64,000 nucleotides of DNA from an uncultured Mycoplasmataceae bacterium. Its GTDB lineage: Bacteria > Bacillota_I > Bacilli_A > Mycoplasmatales > Mycoplasmoidaceae. Under the pieces are notes generated by a model, which saw only the letters and a list, made by a program, of their open reading frames with translations, was not told the DNA's origin and ran no database searches. The first letter of the stretch is position 1. Every line of letters begins with the position of its first letter. Where the stretch lies: NCBI GenBank assembly GCA_947429165.1, contig CANEON010000003.1, positions 1 through 64,000 of the forward strand, written 5' to 3'. The translations under genes and the position numbers were made by a program. Of the stretch, positions 21,978 through 32,811 are shown in pieces.

Positions 21978-22536
21978 AAATTGCAGCTTTTAAATAAGTA
22001 GGAGTAATATCGGAAATTTTACTTGCTTTTTTAAATACATTTAATAATGACATTAAATTATCAAATACATTTATCTTGTTATAGTTTTCGTATATCTTTA
22101 GATTTCTGTATTTGGTTTTAATTTTAGATAACTCACTATTTAAAACAATTTTTGGGTTTACAAGACATTTTGTGTTTTTATAAACACATACATATGTTCT
22201 ATTCGACTTTGCATCAATGATGGAAATTCCATTTAAATCTTTTAATTGGAACGTTAAAGAATCAATAAGATAAATATTTGTTTTACGAATGATCATTCAG
22301 CTCTTCGCGATTAAACAAGAAACTCTTTCACCAGTAAAACTACCAGGACCAGTGGTAATATAAACATTTTTAATTTTAAAACCTTTTATAAGCTTCGCTA
22401 TTTTTTCAACAACAATATCAGTTAAATTATTGTTAGTTAAACAAGAAACTTTTTTAATAACTTTTAAATTATTAAAAATTGCTAAGTTACAACTATCTTG
22501 TGATGTATCGATAAATAAATTTACTTGTTTATTCAT
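21961..22536 (-). CDS. tsaB: tRNA threonylcarbamoyladenosine biosynthesis protein TsaB
   Basis: 191-residue inactive kinase-like partner of TsaD in making t6A37 in tRNAs that read ANN codons. Seen: N-terminal L-F-I-D-T-S-Q-D-S-C-N-L-A and the family motif T-G-P-G-S-F-T-G-E-R-V. A TGA Trp codon at 22297-22299 joins two parts that look separate under the standard code. The ATG at 22536 is preferred over a GTG at 22548, since the protein then starts right at the conserved strand. The C-terminal part is shorter than in E. coli. Part of the lspA-rlu-tsaB-rimI operon, overlapping the synthase gene by 8 bases. Confidence 0.88.
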
Positions 22537-23224
22537 ATTTAATAACACTATTGAACACTTTGTCAGGTATTGATTTAAATTCTAATAATTCATTTGTTAA
22601 TGGATGATTGAAAGACAAGAAATGAGAATGAAGGAATTGATCGTATCCTTTAACCCCATCATCATGACCATATAGAGGGTCATTATATACATAATGATGA
22701 ATGTAATTCATATGAACTCTTATCTGGTGTGTTCTGCCAGTGACAAGAGTACATTCGATTAGCGATAAATCATTTATCTGTTTTAATACCGAAACTAATG
22801 TTGTTGATTCTTTTGCCTTCGGATCATCGCTAACAACCATTTTTGTAGTATTTTTTTTGCTTCTAATAATTGGACACTTAATAACCAATGAATCGTGTTT
22901 AAAAGATCCGTGAACAATTACTAAATATTTTTTAACTAATGATTTGTCTGTAATTTGACCTATTAATGAATCATAAGCTTGCTTTGTTTTTGCAACAACC
23001 ATTAAACCGGTTGTGTTTCTATCAAGTCTTTGAACAATTCCAGGGCGAGACTTGTCTTCGAATTCGTCAACATTAATTTTATTAATCAAAGAATCAACAA
23101 CAATATTAGATTCATCATATTTTGTATGATGAGTTAACATGTTTTTAGGTTTATTGACTACAATTAATGATTCGTCTTCATAAACAATCATTAATTCATC
23201 TTTCGAACTATTTATTACTTTCAT
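22529..23224 (-). CDS. RluA/RluD-family pseudouridine synthase without S4 domain
   Basis: 231-residue pseudouridine synthase. The catalytic motif is I-V-Q-R-L-D-R-N-T-T-G-L near residue 68, preceded by V-V-N-K-P and followed by G-R-T-H-Q-I-R-V-H and N-D-P-L-Y-G, as in the RluA family acting on 23S rRNA or tRNA. The N-terminal S4 RNA-binding domain found in RluD (which makes it about 300 residues) is missing: the chain starts directly at the catalytic fold. An upstream extension is not possible because the reading frame begins inside the lspA 3' end with no earlier start that keeps the fold. Overlaps lspA by 17 bases. Confidence 0.88.
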   Translation of the reverse strand: MKVINSSKDELMIVYEDESLIVVNKPKNMLTHHTKYDESNIVVDSLINKINVDEFEDKSRPGIVQRLDRNTTGLMVVAKTKQAYDSLIGQITDKSLVKKYLVIVHGSFKHDSLVIKCPIIRSKKNTTKMVVSDDPKAKESTTLVSVLKQINDLSLIECTLVTGRTHQIRVHMNYIHHYVYNDPLYGHDDGVKGYDQFLHSHFLSFNHPLTNELLEFKSIPDKVFNSVIKYE

Positions 23225-23792
23225 CTTTTTTAAATAAAGAAATCAGTGATTCGATCAAATATATAACGATACCGCCAATTGAACCCACACAAACAAATAT
23301 ATCAGGAACATTGAAGATACCCCATTTGAAATTAAATTTAAAATAATCTACAACGCAGTTGTATTGGATTTGACTTGTACCCATAGAAACAATTGTCTTA
23401 GCGCAAGCACGATCAATAACATTAAATAGTCCGCCTAAAAAAGCACAAGATCATAATGCTACATAATATCATTTTCTACAGAAAAGCACAATTCCTAAAA
23501 TAACAATGGTTACTAACCATTGAATCATATAAACAGCTCATTCTGGCGAATTAGCCATAAATGAAAATGCCATACCAGAGTTAGTAACTATTGAAATTGA
23601 TATAAAACCACTACCATAATTTTGATATGGAGCATGTTGTGCTCATATATTCATAGAAATGGCTGCAGGTAAAAATATAACTGTAACAATTGAAAAAACA
23701 ATTAATCTTATAAGATTATTCTTTTTTGAGAAGTTTTCTTTTAAATATTTAATCGCATTTTGCTTTCAAATTTGGATATTTGTTTGCTCCAT
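23208..23792 (-). CDS. lspA: Lipoprotein signal peptidase LspA
   Basis: Membrane aspartyl protease that removes signal peptides from prolipoproteins after lipidation. The 194-residue product has four hydrophobic helices. The catalytic Asp residues are in G-G-L-F-N-V-I-D-R and W-G-I-F-N-V-P-D, with N-S-G-M-A-F-S (the N-x-G-x-A-F motif) earlier. The N-terminus is about 30 residues longer than in E. coli and highly basic. It is the first gene of an lspA-rlu-tsaB-rimI operon, divergent from pyrG. Its substrates include at least five lipoproteins encoded in this window. Confidence 0.93.
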
Positions 23793-23866
23793 AAAACTTT
23801 TTTCAATCAATTTAGTATATTTTGATTATATGTATATAATTTAATAATTATATAAAGCAAACAATT

Positions 23867-25456
23867 ATGAATACAAAAGTTATTGTAATATTCGGTGGTG
23901 TATATAGTTCCCTTGGTAAAGGAATTATCTCTTCTAGTATTGGAAGAATCTTGACTGAAATGAAATATAAAGTATCAATGTTAAAGTGTGACCCATACTT
24001 AAATGTTGACCCAGGAACCCTTTCTCCTTACCAACACGGTGAAGTATTTGTAACTTATGATGGTGCAGAAACTGACCTTGACTTAGGTAACTATGAAAGA
24101 TTTACAGGAAAGAAAATGAGCAGAATGTCAACTCTTACTTCAGGAAGAGTTTACAGTGACATTATCAGTAAAGAACGTGCTGGTGGTTTTGAAGGAAAAA
24201 CTGTTCAAGTAATTCCGCACGTTACTGACTATATTAAAAATAGAATTTATAAATTAATTCAAAAAGAACACCCTGATTTCTTATTAATTGAAATTGGTGG
24301 TACAGTTGGTGACATTGAATCGATTCCATTCGTTGAATCAATCTCTCAATTTACAAGTGAATATGGTGCAAACAATGTAATGTCAATATTATGTGCTCCA
24401 TTAATTTACATTCCAACTTCTGAAGAAATTAAAACTAAACCAACTCAACACTCTTTTAAAGAATTATGTAGTTTAGGAATTAATCCTTCATTATTAATCT
24501 TGAGATATATCTCTCAAGTTGATCAAGCTATAATTGATAAAATTGCTTTAAACTGTCACATTTCAAACAAAAATATTTTTGTTTCACCAAACTTACCTTC
24601 AACTTATTTCTTACCAGTTGAACTATACAATCAAGGTATCCATACAGCAATTTTAAAATACTTCGGTATTAGAAAGAATCCTAAAGCCAACATTGATCAT
24701 TGAGTTGAATATACTAACAACATCAAAGCAATTAATGATGAAATTAAAATTGCTATTGTTGGTAAATATATTGAATTACATGATTCATATGCTTCATTAG
24801 TTGAATCATTAAAACTTGCAGGATACGAATATAAACGTAATGTTAAAATTGGATGAATTTATTCAGACGATTTAACTGAAGAAAACATGCCAGAAAAATT
24901 CAAAGAATACCATGGTATTCTTATTCCTGGTGGATTCGGTAATCGTGGATTTGAAGGAAAAATTCTTGCAGCTAAATATGCAAGAGAAAACAATGTTCCA
25001 TATATGGGAATCTGTTTAGGTATGCAAGTTGCAACAATTGAATTTGCTAGAAACGTATTAGGATGAAAAGATGCAACAAGTGAAGAATTTAATCCTAAGG
25101 CAACTCACAAAATTTTCCATTATATTGACGGTAGAATGCGTTTAGGTGAACAAACATGTCATGTTGTAGATAAAAAATCAAAAACTTATTCTTTATATAA
25201 GAATGAGTTCTTCCCAGAAAGACACCGTCACCGTTATGAATTCAATAATAAATATATTGAAGATTTTGAAAAGGCTGGATACTCATTTACTTCATTTAGT
25301 AATGACTCTGAACAAACAGTGGAAATTATTGAAATTAAAAACCACCCTTTCTTTATGGGAGGACAATTCCATCCAGAATTAGGTTCAGTGCCTGGAGCTG
25401 TTGACCCAATGTTCATTGGATTCATTGGTGCTGCAATCGATCACTCTAAAAAATAA
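23867..25456 (+). CDS. pyrG: CTP synthase
   Basis: Converts UTP to CTP with glutamine as nitrogen donor. The 529-residue product has the amidoligase domain first ([12 protein letters not shown] at residues 9-20, [23 protein letters not shown]) and the class I glutamine amidotransferase domain from about residue 290, with nucleophile Cys 383 in G-I-C-L-G-M-Q and the His-x-Glu of F-H-P-E-L near residue 505. Complete and normal in length. A TATAAT at 23835-23840 is the likely -10 box; a terminator follows. Confidence 0.97.
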
Positions 25457-25465
25457 CAAATTAAA

Positions 25466-25494
25466 AACCTACACAATTGTGTAGGTTATTTTTT
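25466..25494 (+). terminator. Terminator after pyrG
   Basis: Nine-base stem AACCTACAC / GTGTAGGTT (25466-25474 with 25479-25487), loop AATT, then a T-rich run. It may also stop the two minus-strand tRNAs, although the minus-side T tract is short. Confidence 0.85.
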
Positions 25495-25501
25495 TATTGT
25501 T

Positions 25502-25576
25502 TGGCTGGGTTGGTTGGATTCGAACCAACGAATTACCGGTTCAGAGCCGGAGGCCTTACCGCTTGGCGACAACCCA
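25502..25576 (-). tRNA. tRNA-Gln (anticodon CTG)
   Basis: 75-base cloverleaf with encoded CCA. Acceptor TGGGTTG / CAACCCA, D arm GCC-AAGCGGTAA-GGC as in glutamine tRNAs, anticodon arm TCCGG-CTCTGAA-CCGGT giving anticodon CTG, T loop TTCGAAT. The first anticodon-stem pair (27:43) is T-T. Discriminator G. A C at the wobble position limits it to CAG, so another tRNA-Gln (TTG) should exist elsewhere. It lies 1 base downstream of the tRNA-Glu gene in the same transcript. Confidence 0.88.
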
Positions 25577-25577
25577 A

Positions 25578-25654
25578 TGGTAACCCGTGCGGGATTCAAA
25601 CCCAGCGAATGCATGCTTGAGAGGCATGTGTGTTAATCACTTCACCAACGGGCT
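25578..25654 (-). tRNA. tRNA-Glu (anticodon CTC), unusual T arm
   Basis: 77-base tRNA with encoded CCA. Acceptor AGCCCGT / ACGGGTT (one G-T pair), D arm GTG-AAGTGATTAA-CAC, anticodon arm CATGC-CTCTCAA-GCATG giving CTC. The T arm is irregular: GCTGGG-TTTGAAT-CCCGC needs either a bulged T or a C-C mismatch, and the normally invariant C56 is T. A TATAAT box on the minus strand at 25669-25674 lies 14 bases upstream. Either a GAG-specific extra tRNA or one in decay. Confidence 0.78.
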
Positions 25655-25698
25655 AAGTTGATAAAAATATTATAGTATTCTATTTTTTGTATTAGTTA

Positions 25699-25704
25699 TA
25701 TAAT
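25699..25704 (+). promoter_or_regulatory. -10 box for the 25725 membrane protein gene
   Basis: TATAAT 20 bases before the ATG at 25725, followed by an AGGAGA ribosome binding site at 25715-25720. It is divergent from the tRNA promoter at 25669-25674. Confidence 0.6.
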
Positions 25705-25724
25705 GTATGATATTAGGAGAAAAT

Positions 25725-26186
25725 ATGGCTTACATTACAAATAAAGAACGTGAAAAAACAATAAAGAAAATTAACAAAGGTAACGGTGGAAGAAAAATAT
25801 TTGTTATCGTTAATCTATTCTTATGATTAGCTTTTGTTACAACCTTCGTTGTTTGTGCATTTTTGTATGAAAAAGCAAGTGCTGGTGGTGTTGCTGACAA
25901 CCAATATTGATATTTAAGTTGAAACAACATTATCCATGATAATGGTGATGGTACATCTACTTGATTAATGCCAGAAGGATCACAAATCAGTTTATACGGA
26001 TTATTAATGGTTATCTTCTTATGTGTATTAGTTGCAAGTAACATTATTTCAACAATCATTATCATTTCTTTTGAATCTGCTAGAAAAGTTACTGGTAAAG
26101 TAAACAAACTTGCAAGTTCTGCATTATCTGGAAAAAGAAGAACATCTTCTTCTTCAGCTGATGTAAAAAACAGAATTGGTAGATAA
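25725..26186 (+). CDS. Small two-helix membrane protein, unknown function
   Basis: 153-residue protein not recognised. A basic N-terminus (K-E-R-E-K-T-I-K-K) precedes a first hydrophobic helix at about residues 24-46, a 35-residue outside loop with several TGA-encoded Trp, a second helix at about residues 92-115, and a basic Ser-rich tail (S-G-K-R-R-T-S-S-S-S). A good AGGAGA ribosome binding site and its own promoter and terminator show that it is a monocistronic gene. Nothing indicates enzymatic activity. Confidence 0.75.
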
Positions 26187-26203
26187 AACTAATTTCTAAT
26201 AAG

Positions 26204-26231
26204 AATCTTACCCAAGCGGTAAGATTTTTTA
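26204..26231 (+). terminator. Terminator after the 25725 membrane protein gene
   Basis: Stem AATCTTACC / GGTAAGATT (26204-26212 with 26218-26226), 5-base loop CAAGC, then a T tract. Confidence 0.85.
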
Positions 26232-26286
26232 TATTTATATATATAAATATAAGAAAAGGCAATATTTTTTGTCTTGTTTTCCTATA

Positions 26287-26292
26287 TATAAT
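26287..26292 (+). promoter_or_regulatory. -10 box for topA, very short leader
   Basis: TATAAT followed by 10 bases and the topA ATG at 26303; transcription would start within a few bases of the start codon, leaving no room for a ribosome binding site. Confidence 0.55.
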
Positions 26293-26302
26293 ATGTAAAG
26301 TT

Positions 26303-28408
26303 ATGGCTAAAAACTTACTTATTATTGAGTCTCCAAACAAGATTGAGACTATTAAGAAATACTTGAAAGACGAAGATTTCGAAATTATTGCGACTATTGG
26401 TCACATTCGTGATTTATCAACAAGAGGTATGGGTTTTAATGAGAGAACTCTTGAACCTAAATGGATAGTTCCAACTAAAAAACCTAAAAAAGGTCAAAAA
26501 ACAAAACAAGAAATTATCGCTGAAATAAAAGAAAAAGCAAAAAATGCTGAAAAAATTTATCTAGCATCCGACCCTGATCGTGAAGGTGAAGCCATTGCAT
26601 GACACGTTTATGAAATTTTAAATAAACCTGAACAAGAAAAATGTTTCAGAATTACATTTAACGAAATTACTAAAGATGCCATTCTTGAAGCTCTTGAACA
26701 TCCAAGAAAAATTGATATGCTTTGAGTTCAATCTCAATTCGCAAGAAGAATTCTTGATAGATTAGTAGGTTATAGCTTATCTAGATTAGTAAGACAAAAA
26801 TTACGTGCAAAATCAGCAGGACGTGTTCAAACTGTTGCTCTTAAGTTCATTTACGACCGTGAAAAAGAAATTATGAAATTTAAATCAACTAAGTGATGAA
26901 CTTTAGATGTTGCTCTTAAAGGCAACATGAAATTAATCTTACGTTCAGTTAACCCTAACATTAAAGATTTGAATTACAAAAAGATTAATGACGACGTTCA
27001 TGGTACTGGTATTGACTTCAAAGATGCACCTTCAGCTGAAATAGTAAAGAAAAATCTTAAAGACGAATTTAAGATTTATGCAATTGATGATCCTAAGATC
27101 TACACTTCTAATCCAAGAGATCCTTATAAGACATCAACAATGCAACAAGATGCTATTAACAAATTAGGTTGAAACGTAAGTAAATCTACAAGTGTAGCTC
27201 AAAAACTATACGAAGGTATTAAGATTAAAAATGAACACACAGCTTTAATTTCTTACCCAAGAACTGATAGCGTTCGTATCTCTGATAATTTTGCTAAAAA
27301 AATCAAAGATTTTATTCTTAAAAAATACGGTGAAGAATATTACCAAGAAAGAAAATTTGCAAATAAAGGTAATGCTCAAAACACTCAAGATGCTCACGAA
27401 GCCATCAGAGTAATTGATCCAACAATTACTCCTGATTCGTTAAAGAAACTTATTACTCGTGATGAATATAAGTTATACAAGATGATTTGAGTACGTACAT
27501 TAGCTGCGTTCATGACTCCAAGTAAGTTTGAAAATGTTATTGTCCGTGTAGAAAGTAATAAAAATAAATTCTATACATACAACCGTAGAATGATTTTTGA
27601 TGGATTTAGAAAAATCTATAATCCATACGAAGACATTAACGTTCCACATGATATCGGATTAAAGAATTTAAAAATAGGTAAGTTGTTAAAAATGGATTCA
27701 GCAGAAGTTACTGAACACGAATCTACTCCACCACCAAGATTCAATCAAGCAAGCTTGATTAAAGCTTTAGATGAAGCGGGTGTAGGAAGACCTTCAACTT
27801 ATAAATCAATGGCAAACATGGCTGTAGAACGTGGATATGCTCGTTTGGAAAACCGTGCATATGTAATGCAACCAATCGGTGATTTAGTAATTGATGAATT
27901 ACAAGAATACTTCCCTTACATAGTTGATAAAAACTTTACAAAAGAAATGGAAGGACACTTAGATGAAATTGCTTCTAAAGAAGAAAACTGAAAAGAATGA
28001 ATTCTTGAATTCAAGCCTAAATTTAAAAAAGATATGAAAACTGCAGTTAAAGAAATGAAACAAGCTAAATTAGAAAAAGTAGGACGTAAGTGTCCTAAGT
28101 GCGGTAGTGAATTAGTTTACCGTTATGCTAGAAAATCTGGTGCTAAATTTATTGGATGTAGTAATTACCCAAACTGTAAATATGCAGAATTCCCAGAAAC
28201 TCCAAGAAAAATTCTTGAAGAAAAATGTCCACAATGTGGAAAGAATCTAATTGAACGTTACAACCGTAGAGGTCAAAAATTTATTGGATGTACTGGTTAT
28301 CCAAAATGTCATTATGTTCGTTCAATTCCAAAAGAACCAAAACCAGAAGATGCAAACAAAGAACAAGCAGTAGTTTCTAAAGAAACTAAAAAAGCTAAAA
28401 AGAATTAA
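26303..28408 (+). CDS. topA: DNA topoisomerase I
   Basis: Type IA topoisomerase that relaxes negative supercoils. The 701-residue product has the N-terminal Toprim domain (L-I-I-E-S-P-N-K, A-S-D-P-D-R-E-G-E-A-I-A), active-site Tyr 318 in S-Y-P-R-T-D-S, and N-A-Q-N-T-Q-D-A-H-E-A-I-R. Two C-terminal four-Cys zinc fingers are intact: C-P-K-C...C-x(5)-C and C-P-Q-C...C-x(5)-C, followed by a Lys/Glu-rich tail. The promoter leaves almost no leader. trxA begins 1 base after the stop, so both are co-transcribed. Confidence 0.97.
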
Positions 28409-28409
28409 C

Positions 28410-28721
28410 ATGATTAAAGAAATTAATGAATCAAATTTTGAATCTGAAATTATTAATGCAGGATATGTATTAGTTGATTTCTACGCTACATGATGTGGTC
28501 CATGTAAAATGATGTCTTTAGTAATAGATGAACTAGAAAAAGAAGCAACAGTTAAGATTTGCAAATGTGATGTTGACAAAGCTCAATCTATTGCTATGAG
28601 ATACCAAGTAAGTAGTATCCCAACATTAATTCTTTTTAAGAACGGTGAAGACATAGCTACAATTCAAGGCTATATGCCAAAGGAAAAAGTAATCAAGTTT
28701 ATTGAAGAAAACAAAAAATAA
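28410..28721 (+). CDS. trxA: Thioredoxin
   Basis: 103-residue thioredoxin, general disulfide reductant. The active site W-C-G-P-C is at residues 28-32 (Trp encoded by TGA) and the cis-Pro motif S-S-I-P-T is near residue 72. Length and fold are standard. It is placed behind topA. Its expected partner, a full thioredoxin reductase, is not in this window; the reductase-like protein at 14850 lacks both the C-x-x-C and the NADPH domain. Confidence 0.96.
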
Positions 28722-28742
28722 ACTATGTAGTAGGCAATACAT

Positions 28743-31388
28743 ATGTCATTTAAGAAAGTATTTAAATTATTATCACTTTTAACCGCTGGTTGTCTAACAA
28801 CCGCTTTTGTTTCTTCGTGCTCTTGTTCTGCTATTTCTCCTTGAGTGCATGCAGATCTTCAGATTAAATGAACGGGTGATAAAACTATAGATTGTCATAT
28901 TAAAGAACAACGAACAATTAGCGCTTCTTAAAAAGTTTCTGGCGAAAAATTTTCTAACATTATTTTTAAGAAAGTTTCTGACACACAATGTATTGATGTT
29001 AATGAAGATGGTTCATTGATGATTCTTAATGAAGTTGAAACTCCGAGAGAAGTTGAGTTACAAGTACAAGCATCTTTAAAAAAAGATGAAACAAAAGTTT
29101 CGAACATAGTAACATTGAAATTTAATTTTACATATGCACCCATTGAAAATATAGCAATAAACTATCAAGGTGGTTATACATTTAATGGCCTTGTTGGTGA
29201 TATTGGTTCAGATTTAAGCACCAGTGTTACTGCAAGTGTTCAACCATTTAATGCGTGTCCTGATGTCAGATATTCAATAGTTTCAAATGATAGAGAAATT
29301 CAAAACGATAATGTAGTAATTGATGGAACACACATTTCTTGATCAAATAAAATTCCACATGGTACTTATCATTTTAGAATTATAGCAACATCTGTATATG
29401 ACGATTCAGTATCTGCAGAATTAGATAAAGACTTCACTATCAATATAAATTGATATCCTGTAGAAAAAGTTGACATTCTTTATGATGGATCAAAAAATCT
29501 AGAATGTTTTATGCATGAAAATGGTAATACAAATACTATTACTACTCAAGTCGCACCATTAGGTAAAACATCTCAAGATGTTAATATACAAATTGCATGT
29601 CAACCAGCCGCACCTAATGTTCAATGGAATAATGAAATAAAACAAATTACTTGAACATCTTTTGATACAGCTGTTCCAACCCCAATAAAAATTACTTTAA
29701 CAGTAACTAGTGCAATAGATGATGAACAAACAGCTTCTATTGAATTTAACTTAACAGTTAAAGAACCTAATCCTGAAAGAATGGAAATAAAATTCTTGAC
29801 TGATTCTGGTGTTGATGCAAGTACAGATATTCAACCAATAATTAATCAAGATACACAAGTAGAAGGCACTTTTTCTATTACAACTACACCAGAAGATGCA
29901 TGTAAGGATGTAACATGAAGTGTTGAAGATGATTCTGGAATTGGACACAATATTAGAGTTGAAAATAATAAACTTAAATGAGATGCATTTACTGAAGTGA
30001 TGAGTTCCCCAACTACTATTAAAGTAGTTGCTACAAGCACAAGAGTTTCTGGTTTACAAGCTTTTAAAACATTTACATTTAAACCTATTTATGCACCAGT
30101 ACAAAGTGTTGATATAACTCACCCAGAAGCCGCTTCTTTCACCACATATTCAAATACTGCTAGATTTATTACAAAAAGTGATGGTAATCCATTTACATTT
30201 CAGTCTACAGTAAATCCGGTTGACAAAACAAACCAACAAGTTACTTGATCTTTACAAGGAGATACTGCAAGTGGTAAGATTTCTTTTGACCAAACCACTC
30301 ATCAAATTTCATGACAAGCACTTCCTAACTCTTCAAAACAATATTCATTTTCATTGGTAGCAACCTCTGTTCAGGATACTTTAAAGAGTGCTAAATTTGA
30401 TTTAGTTTTAAATGTAAATGTACCAACTGTTCAAATTAATTGAAGTGGTTCAACAGACTTACCTACATATTACAATATTCCCGCATCAACTACTGATACA
30501 TTATCTGCTTCAGTAGGTGGTGCTGATGCAGACCAAACAGTTAGATGAGAAGTTATTAATGAAACTAAAAAAGGTTTAGTTACTCTCGATCCTAATACAT
30601 TAAAATTCAGTTGAGGTAATTTGACTACTATTGGTAATTATTCATTTGATGTTAAGGCAACAAGTACAAAATATGGTAGTAGCGCAACAAAACACTTTAC
30701 TTTCACTGTAGATAATGCATTACCAACCAAACTTCTTAATATTGATGCAAATGGTGTAGTAAAAGGTTTTGTTGTTGGTTTTAATAGAGATGACTGAGCA
30801 AACAAAGGATATGATAGAATAAAATTTCCTTCTACAGTTACTGGTGTCGCTAGAAGCTTTGATTATGGAAATGTACCATCGGTAGTTAACTACCCAACTT
30901 ACATAAAAACCCTTGATTTTTCAGGATGTAGCAATCTCGAATATTTAACAATGGCTTGTTTCAGAAACTTTGGTTCAATTGAAAATATTAATTTTTCTGG
31001 ATGTACAAAACTTAATAAAAATAATGGTGGTGCTGGGTATGATTTTAAATTAACTGCAATTAAAACATTGGACCTTAGTCAAACAGGTTATACATCATTT
31101 AATAATCCAGATTTTAGTAACTTTTTATATGGAATGACTGAATTAGAGAGTCTTACTCTCCCTGGAAAATTACAATCAATAACATCAAGTATTTTTTCTG
31201 GGAGTACCAAATTAAAGGAAATAATTTGAAATAATTTAACCTCCTTACCAACAATATCTGCAAATGTTTTTGCGGGCTTACCGGAAACCGGAACAGTTAA
31301 AGTTACTGGTTCTTCTACAATATCTAAAGAACAATTACTTGCATGTTTAAAGGCAGCTGGTTTACCTTCTAAATGAACAGCTCCTTAA
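28743..31388 (+). pseudogene. Large surface lipoprotein gene interrupted by one in-frame TAA
   Basis: Reading from the ATG at 28743, a lipoprotein signal peptide (M-S-F-K-K-V-F-K, lipobox V-S-S-C near residue 26) leads into 62 codons, then TAA at 28929-28931, then 819 further codons in the same frame to TAA at 31386. No frameshift is needed: one base change would restore an 881-residue protein. The mature part holds several roughly 95-residue bacterial Ig/cadherin-like beta repeats (each ending in forms like V-x-A-T-S and L-x-F-x-F-x-V), then a region of degenerate leucine-rich repeats (L-D-F-S-G-C-S-N-L). As written, the product is a 62-residue stub unless the stop is read through or the downstream part is started internally. 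Confidence 0.8.
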
Positions 31389-32048
31389 TTATTTTAAAGT
31401 TTTAAAATAATTAATAATATCTTGTTTGTTTCCGCTGTACTTCATTAAGAACGAACCAGAAACAAATCAATCTGCAAGATGATAAGTTTGTTTTAACACT
31501 TCAAAATTAACTCCACCATCCAATTGAATAATTAGTCTCGGATTTAATTCATTTTTAATTTCATTAAACTTCTTTAAGTTATCGATAGTTATTGGCATAA
31601 ATTTTTGTCCACCAAATCCAGGTTGAACACCCATAACTGTAATTAAATCTGATTGTCTTAAAATATCTTGATATTTAGAAATGTTTGTGTCTGGTTTAAG
31701 AGCAATACCAGCTAGAACATTATGATTTCTAATAAATCTAAAAAGATCAAGAGTTTCTTTTTCATCTATTGGTTCAGCGTGAAAAGTAATTGCTTTTATT
31801 CCTTTAAAAGAAATAAATTTTTCAATTCATTCTCTTGGTTTTTCAACCATGAAATGAACTGTAATATTAAATCCATTTTCATGCAATAAATTTAACCATT
31901 CAGTACCAAAAGCTGTGTTAGGAACAAACTTGTCATCCATTACATCGTAATGGATTTGTTTTATTCCAAGCTTTTTCATTTCGTCTAATTGCTCTTGCAT
32001 ATTTGCAAGACTAAACGAAAGTAAAGATGGTTCAAGAATTTTGTACAT
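31389..32048 (-). CDS. rpe: Ribulose-phosphate 3-epimerase
   Basis: Interconverts ribulose-5-phosphate and xylulose-5-phosphate. The 219-residue TIM-barrel protein has E-P-S-L-L-S-F-S at the N-terminus (with P-S-L/I-L-S), H-Y-D-V-M-D with the catalytic Asp and metal ligands, V-H-F-M-V, I-T-F-H-A-E, V-M-G-V-Q-P-G-F-G-G-Q-K-F and D-G-G-V-N. It lies 2 bases from ktrA in the same direction, and its stop codon directly abuts the stop of the lipoprotein gene on the other strand. Confidence 0.95.
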
Positions 32049-32050
32049 GA

Positions 32051-32734
32051 TTATTTTTCTTCAATGTCTTCAACGTTAAGGATATTAACGATTGACTTAA
32101 TTTTTTCGTTACGACACATGATTGTAACAACGTCACCTAATAAGAATACAGAATCTTTAGCAGGCGGGAAGATAATCTTACCTTGACGTTGAATCATAAT
32201 GACAGTAGCATCATATTTAATTTTGAAATCAAGTTTTTCAAGAGGCTTGTTAATAATATCTTCATTATTAACAACACCTTTAATTCATGAGAATCCTTCA
32301 CTAACAGCATAAATGTCAATACCGATATTGAATAATGCTTGAATAGCAACACGGTTTGCAACTTCAATGTCTGGAATAACAATTCTTGCAATACCCATGG
32401 TTTTAAGAACTCTTTTGTGAATTGGGTTGTTTGCTTTAGCAATAATGTCTTTAATACCAATTTCACGTAAGTTTGCACAAACCATGATTGATTCTTCAAT
32501 ACTTGTAACACCTACTATTACAGTTCTTGAATTTTGCACACCAACTTCAACTAAAGAGTTAATGTCAGTTGCATCACATTTAAATGCAACATCAAATATC
32601 TTTGATGCTTTTTCAATCTTTTCGTTATCTTTATCGATAACCATTACATTTTTACCAGCATCATTAAGTTTAGAGGCTACTTCGTAACCAAATCTTCCTA
32701 AACCAATGACACAATAATCATTTTTTTCTCTCAT
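32051..32734 (-). CDS. ktrA: Potassium uptake regulatory subunit KtrA/TrkA
   Basis: Cytosolic RCK protein that gates the KtrB channel in response to nucleotides. The 227-residue product has an N-terminal Rossmann RCK domain (V-I-G-L-G-R-F-G at residues 9-16, D-K-D with the nucleotide-binding Asp, C-D-A-T-D) and a C-terminal RCK_C domain (G-D-V-V-T-I-M-C near the end). Length is typical of KtrA. It is divergent from ktrB, sharing the 77-base spacer, and has a GGAGA ribosome binding site. rpe follows it. Confidence 0.93.
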
Positions 32735-32811
32735 ATTTTCTCCAAATAGATAACTTTATTATATGTAAGAAATTATTATTGATATATATAATTAATTAAT
32801 ATTAAGAGTTT

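Noticed and set aside
22294-22299. tsaB appears split into two open frames
   Set aside because: The break is a TGA codon read as Trp under table 4; both halves are in the same frame and together match TsaB.
22537-22548. GTG start for tsaB
   Set aside because: The ATG at 22536 begins directly before the conserved first strand and no ribosome binding site favours the GTG.
28743-28931. Stand-alone 62-residue secreted peptide ending at the TAA
   Set aside because: Possible as written, but the same frame continues for 819 open codons with matching surface-protein content, so an interrupted gene is more likely.
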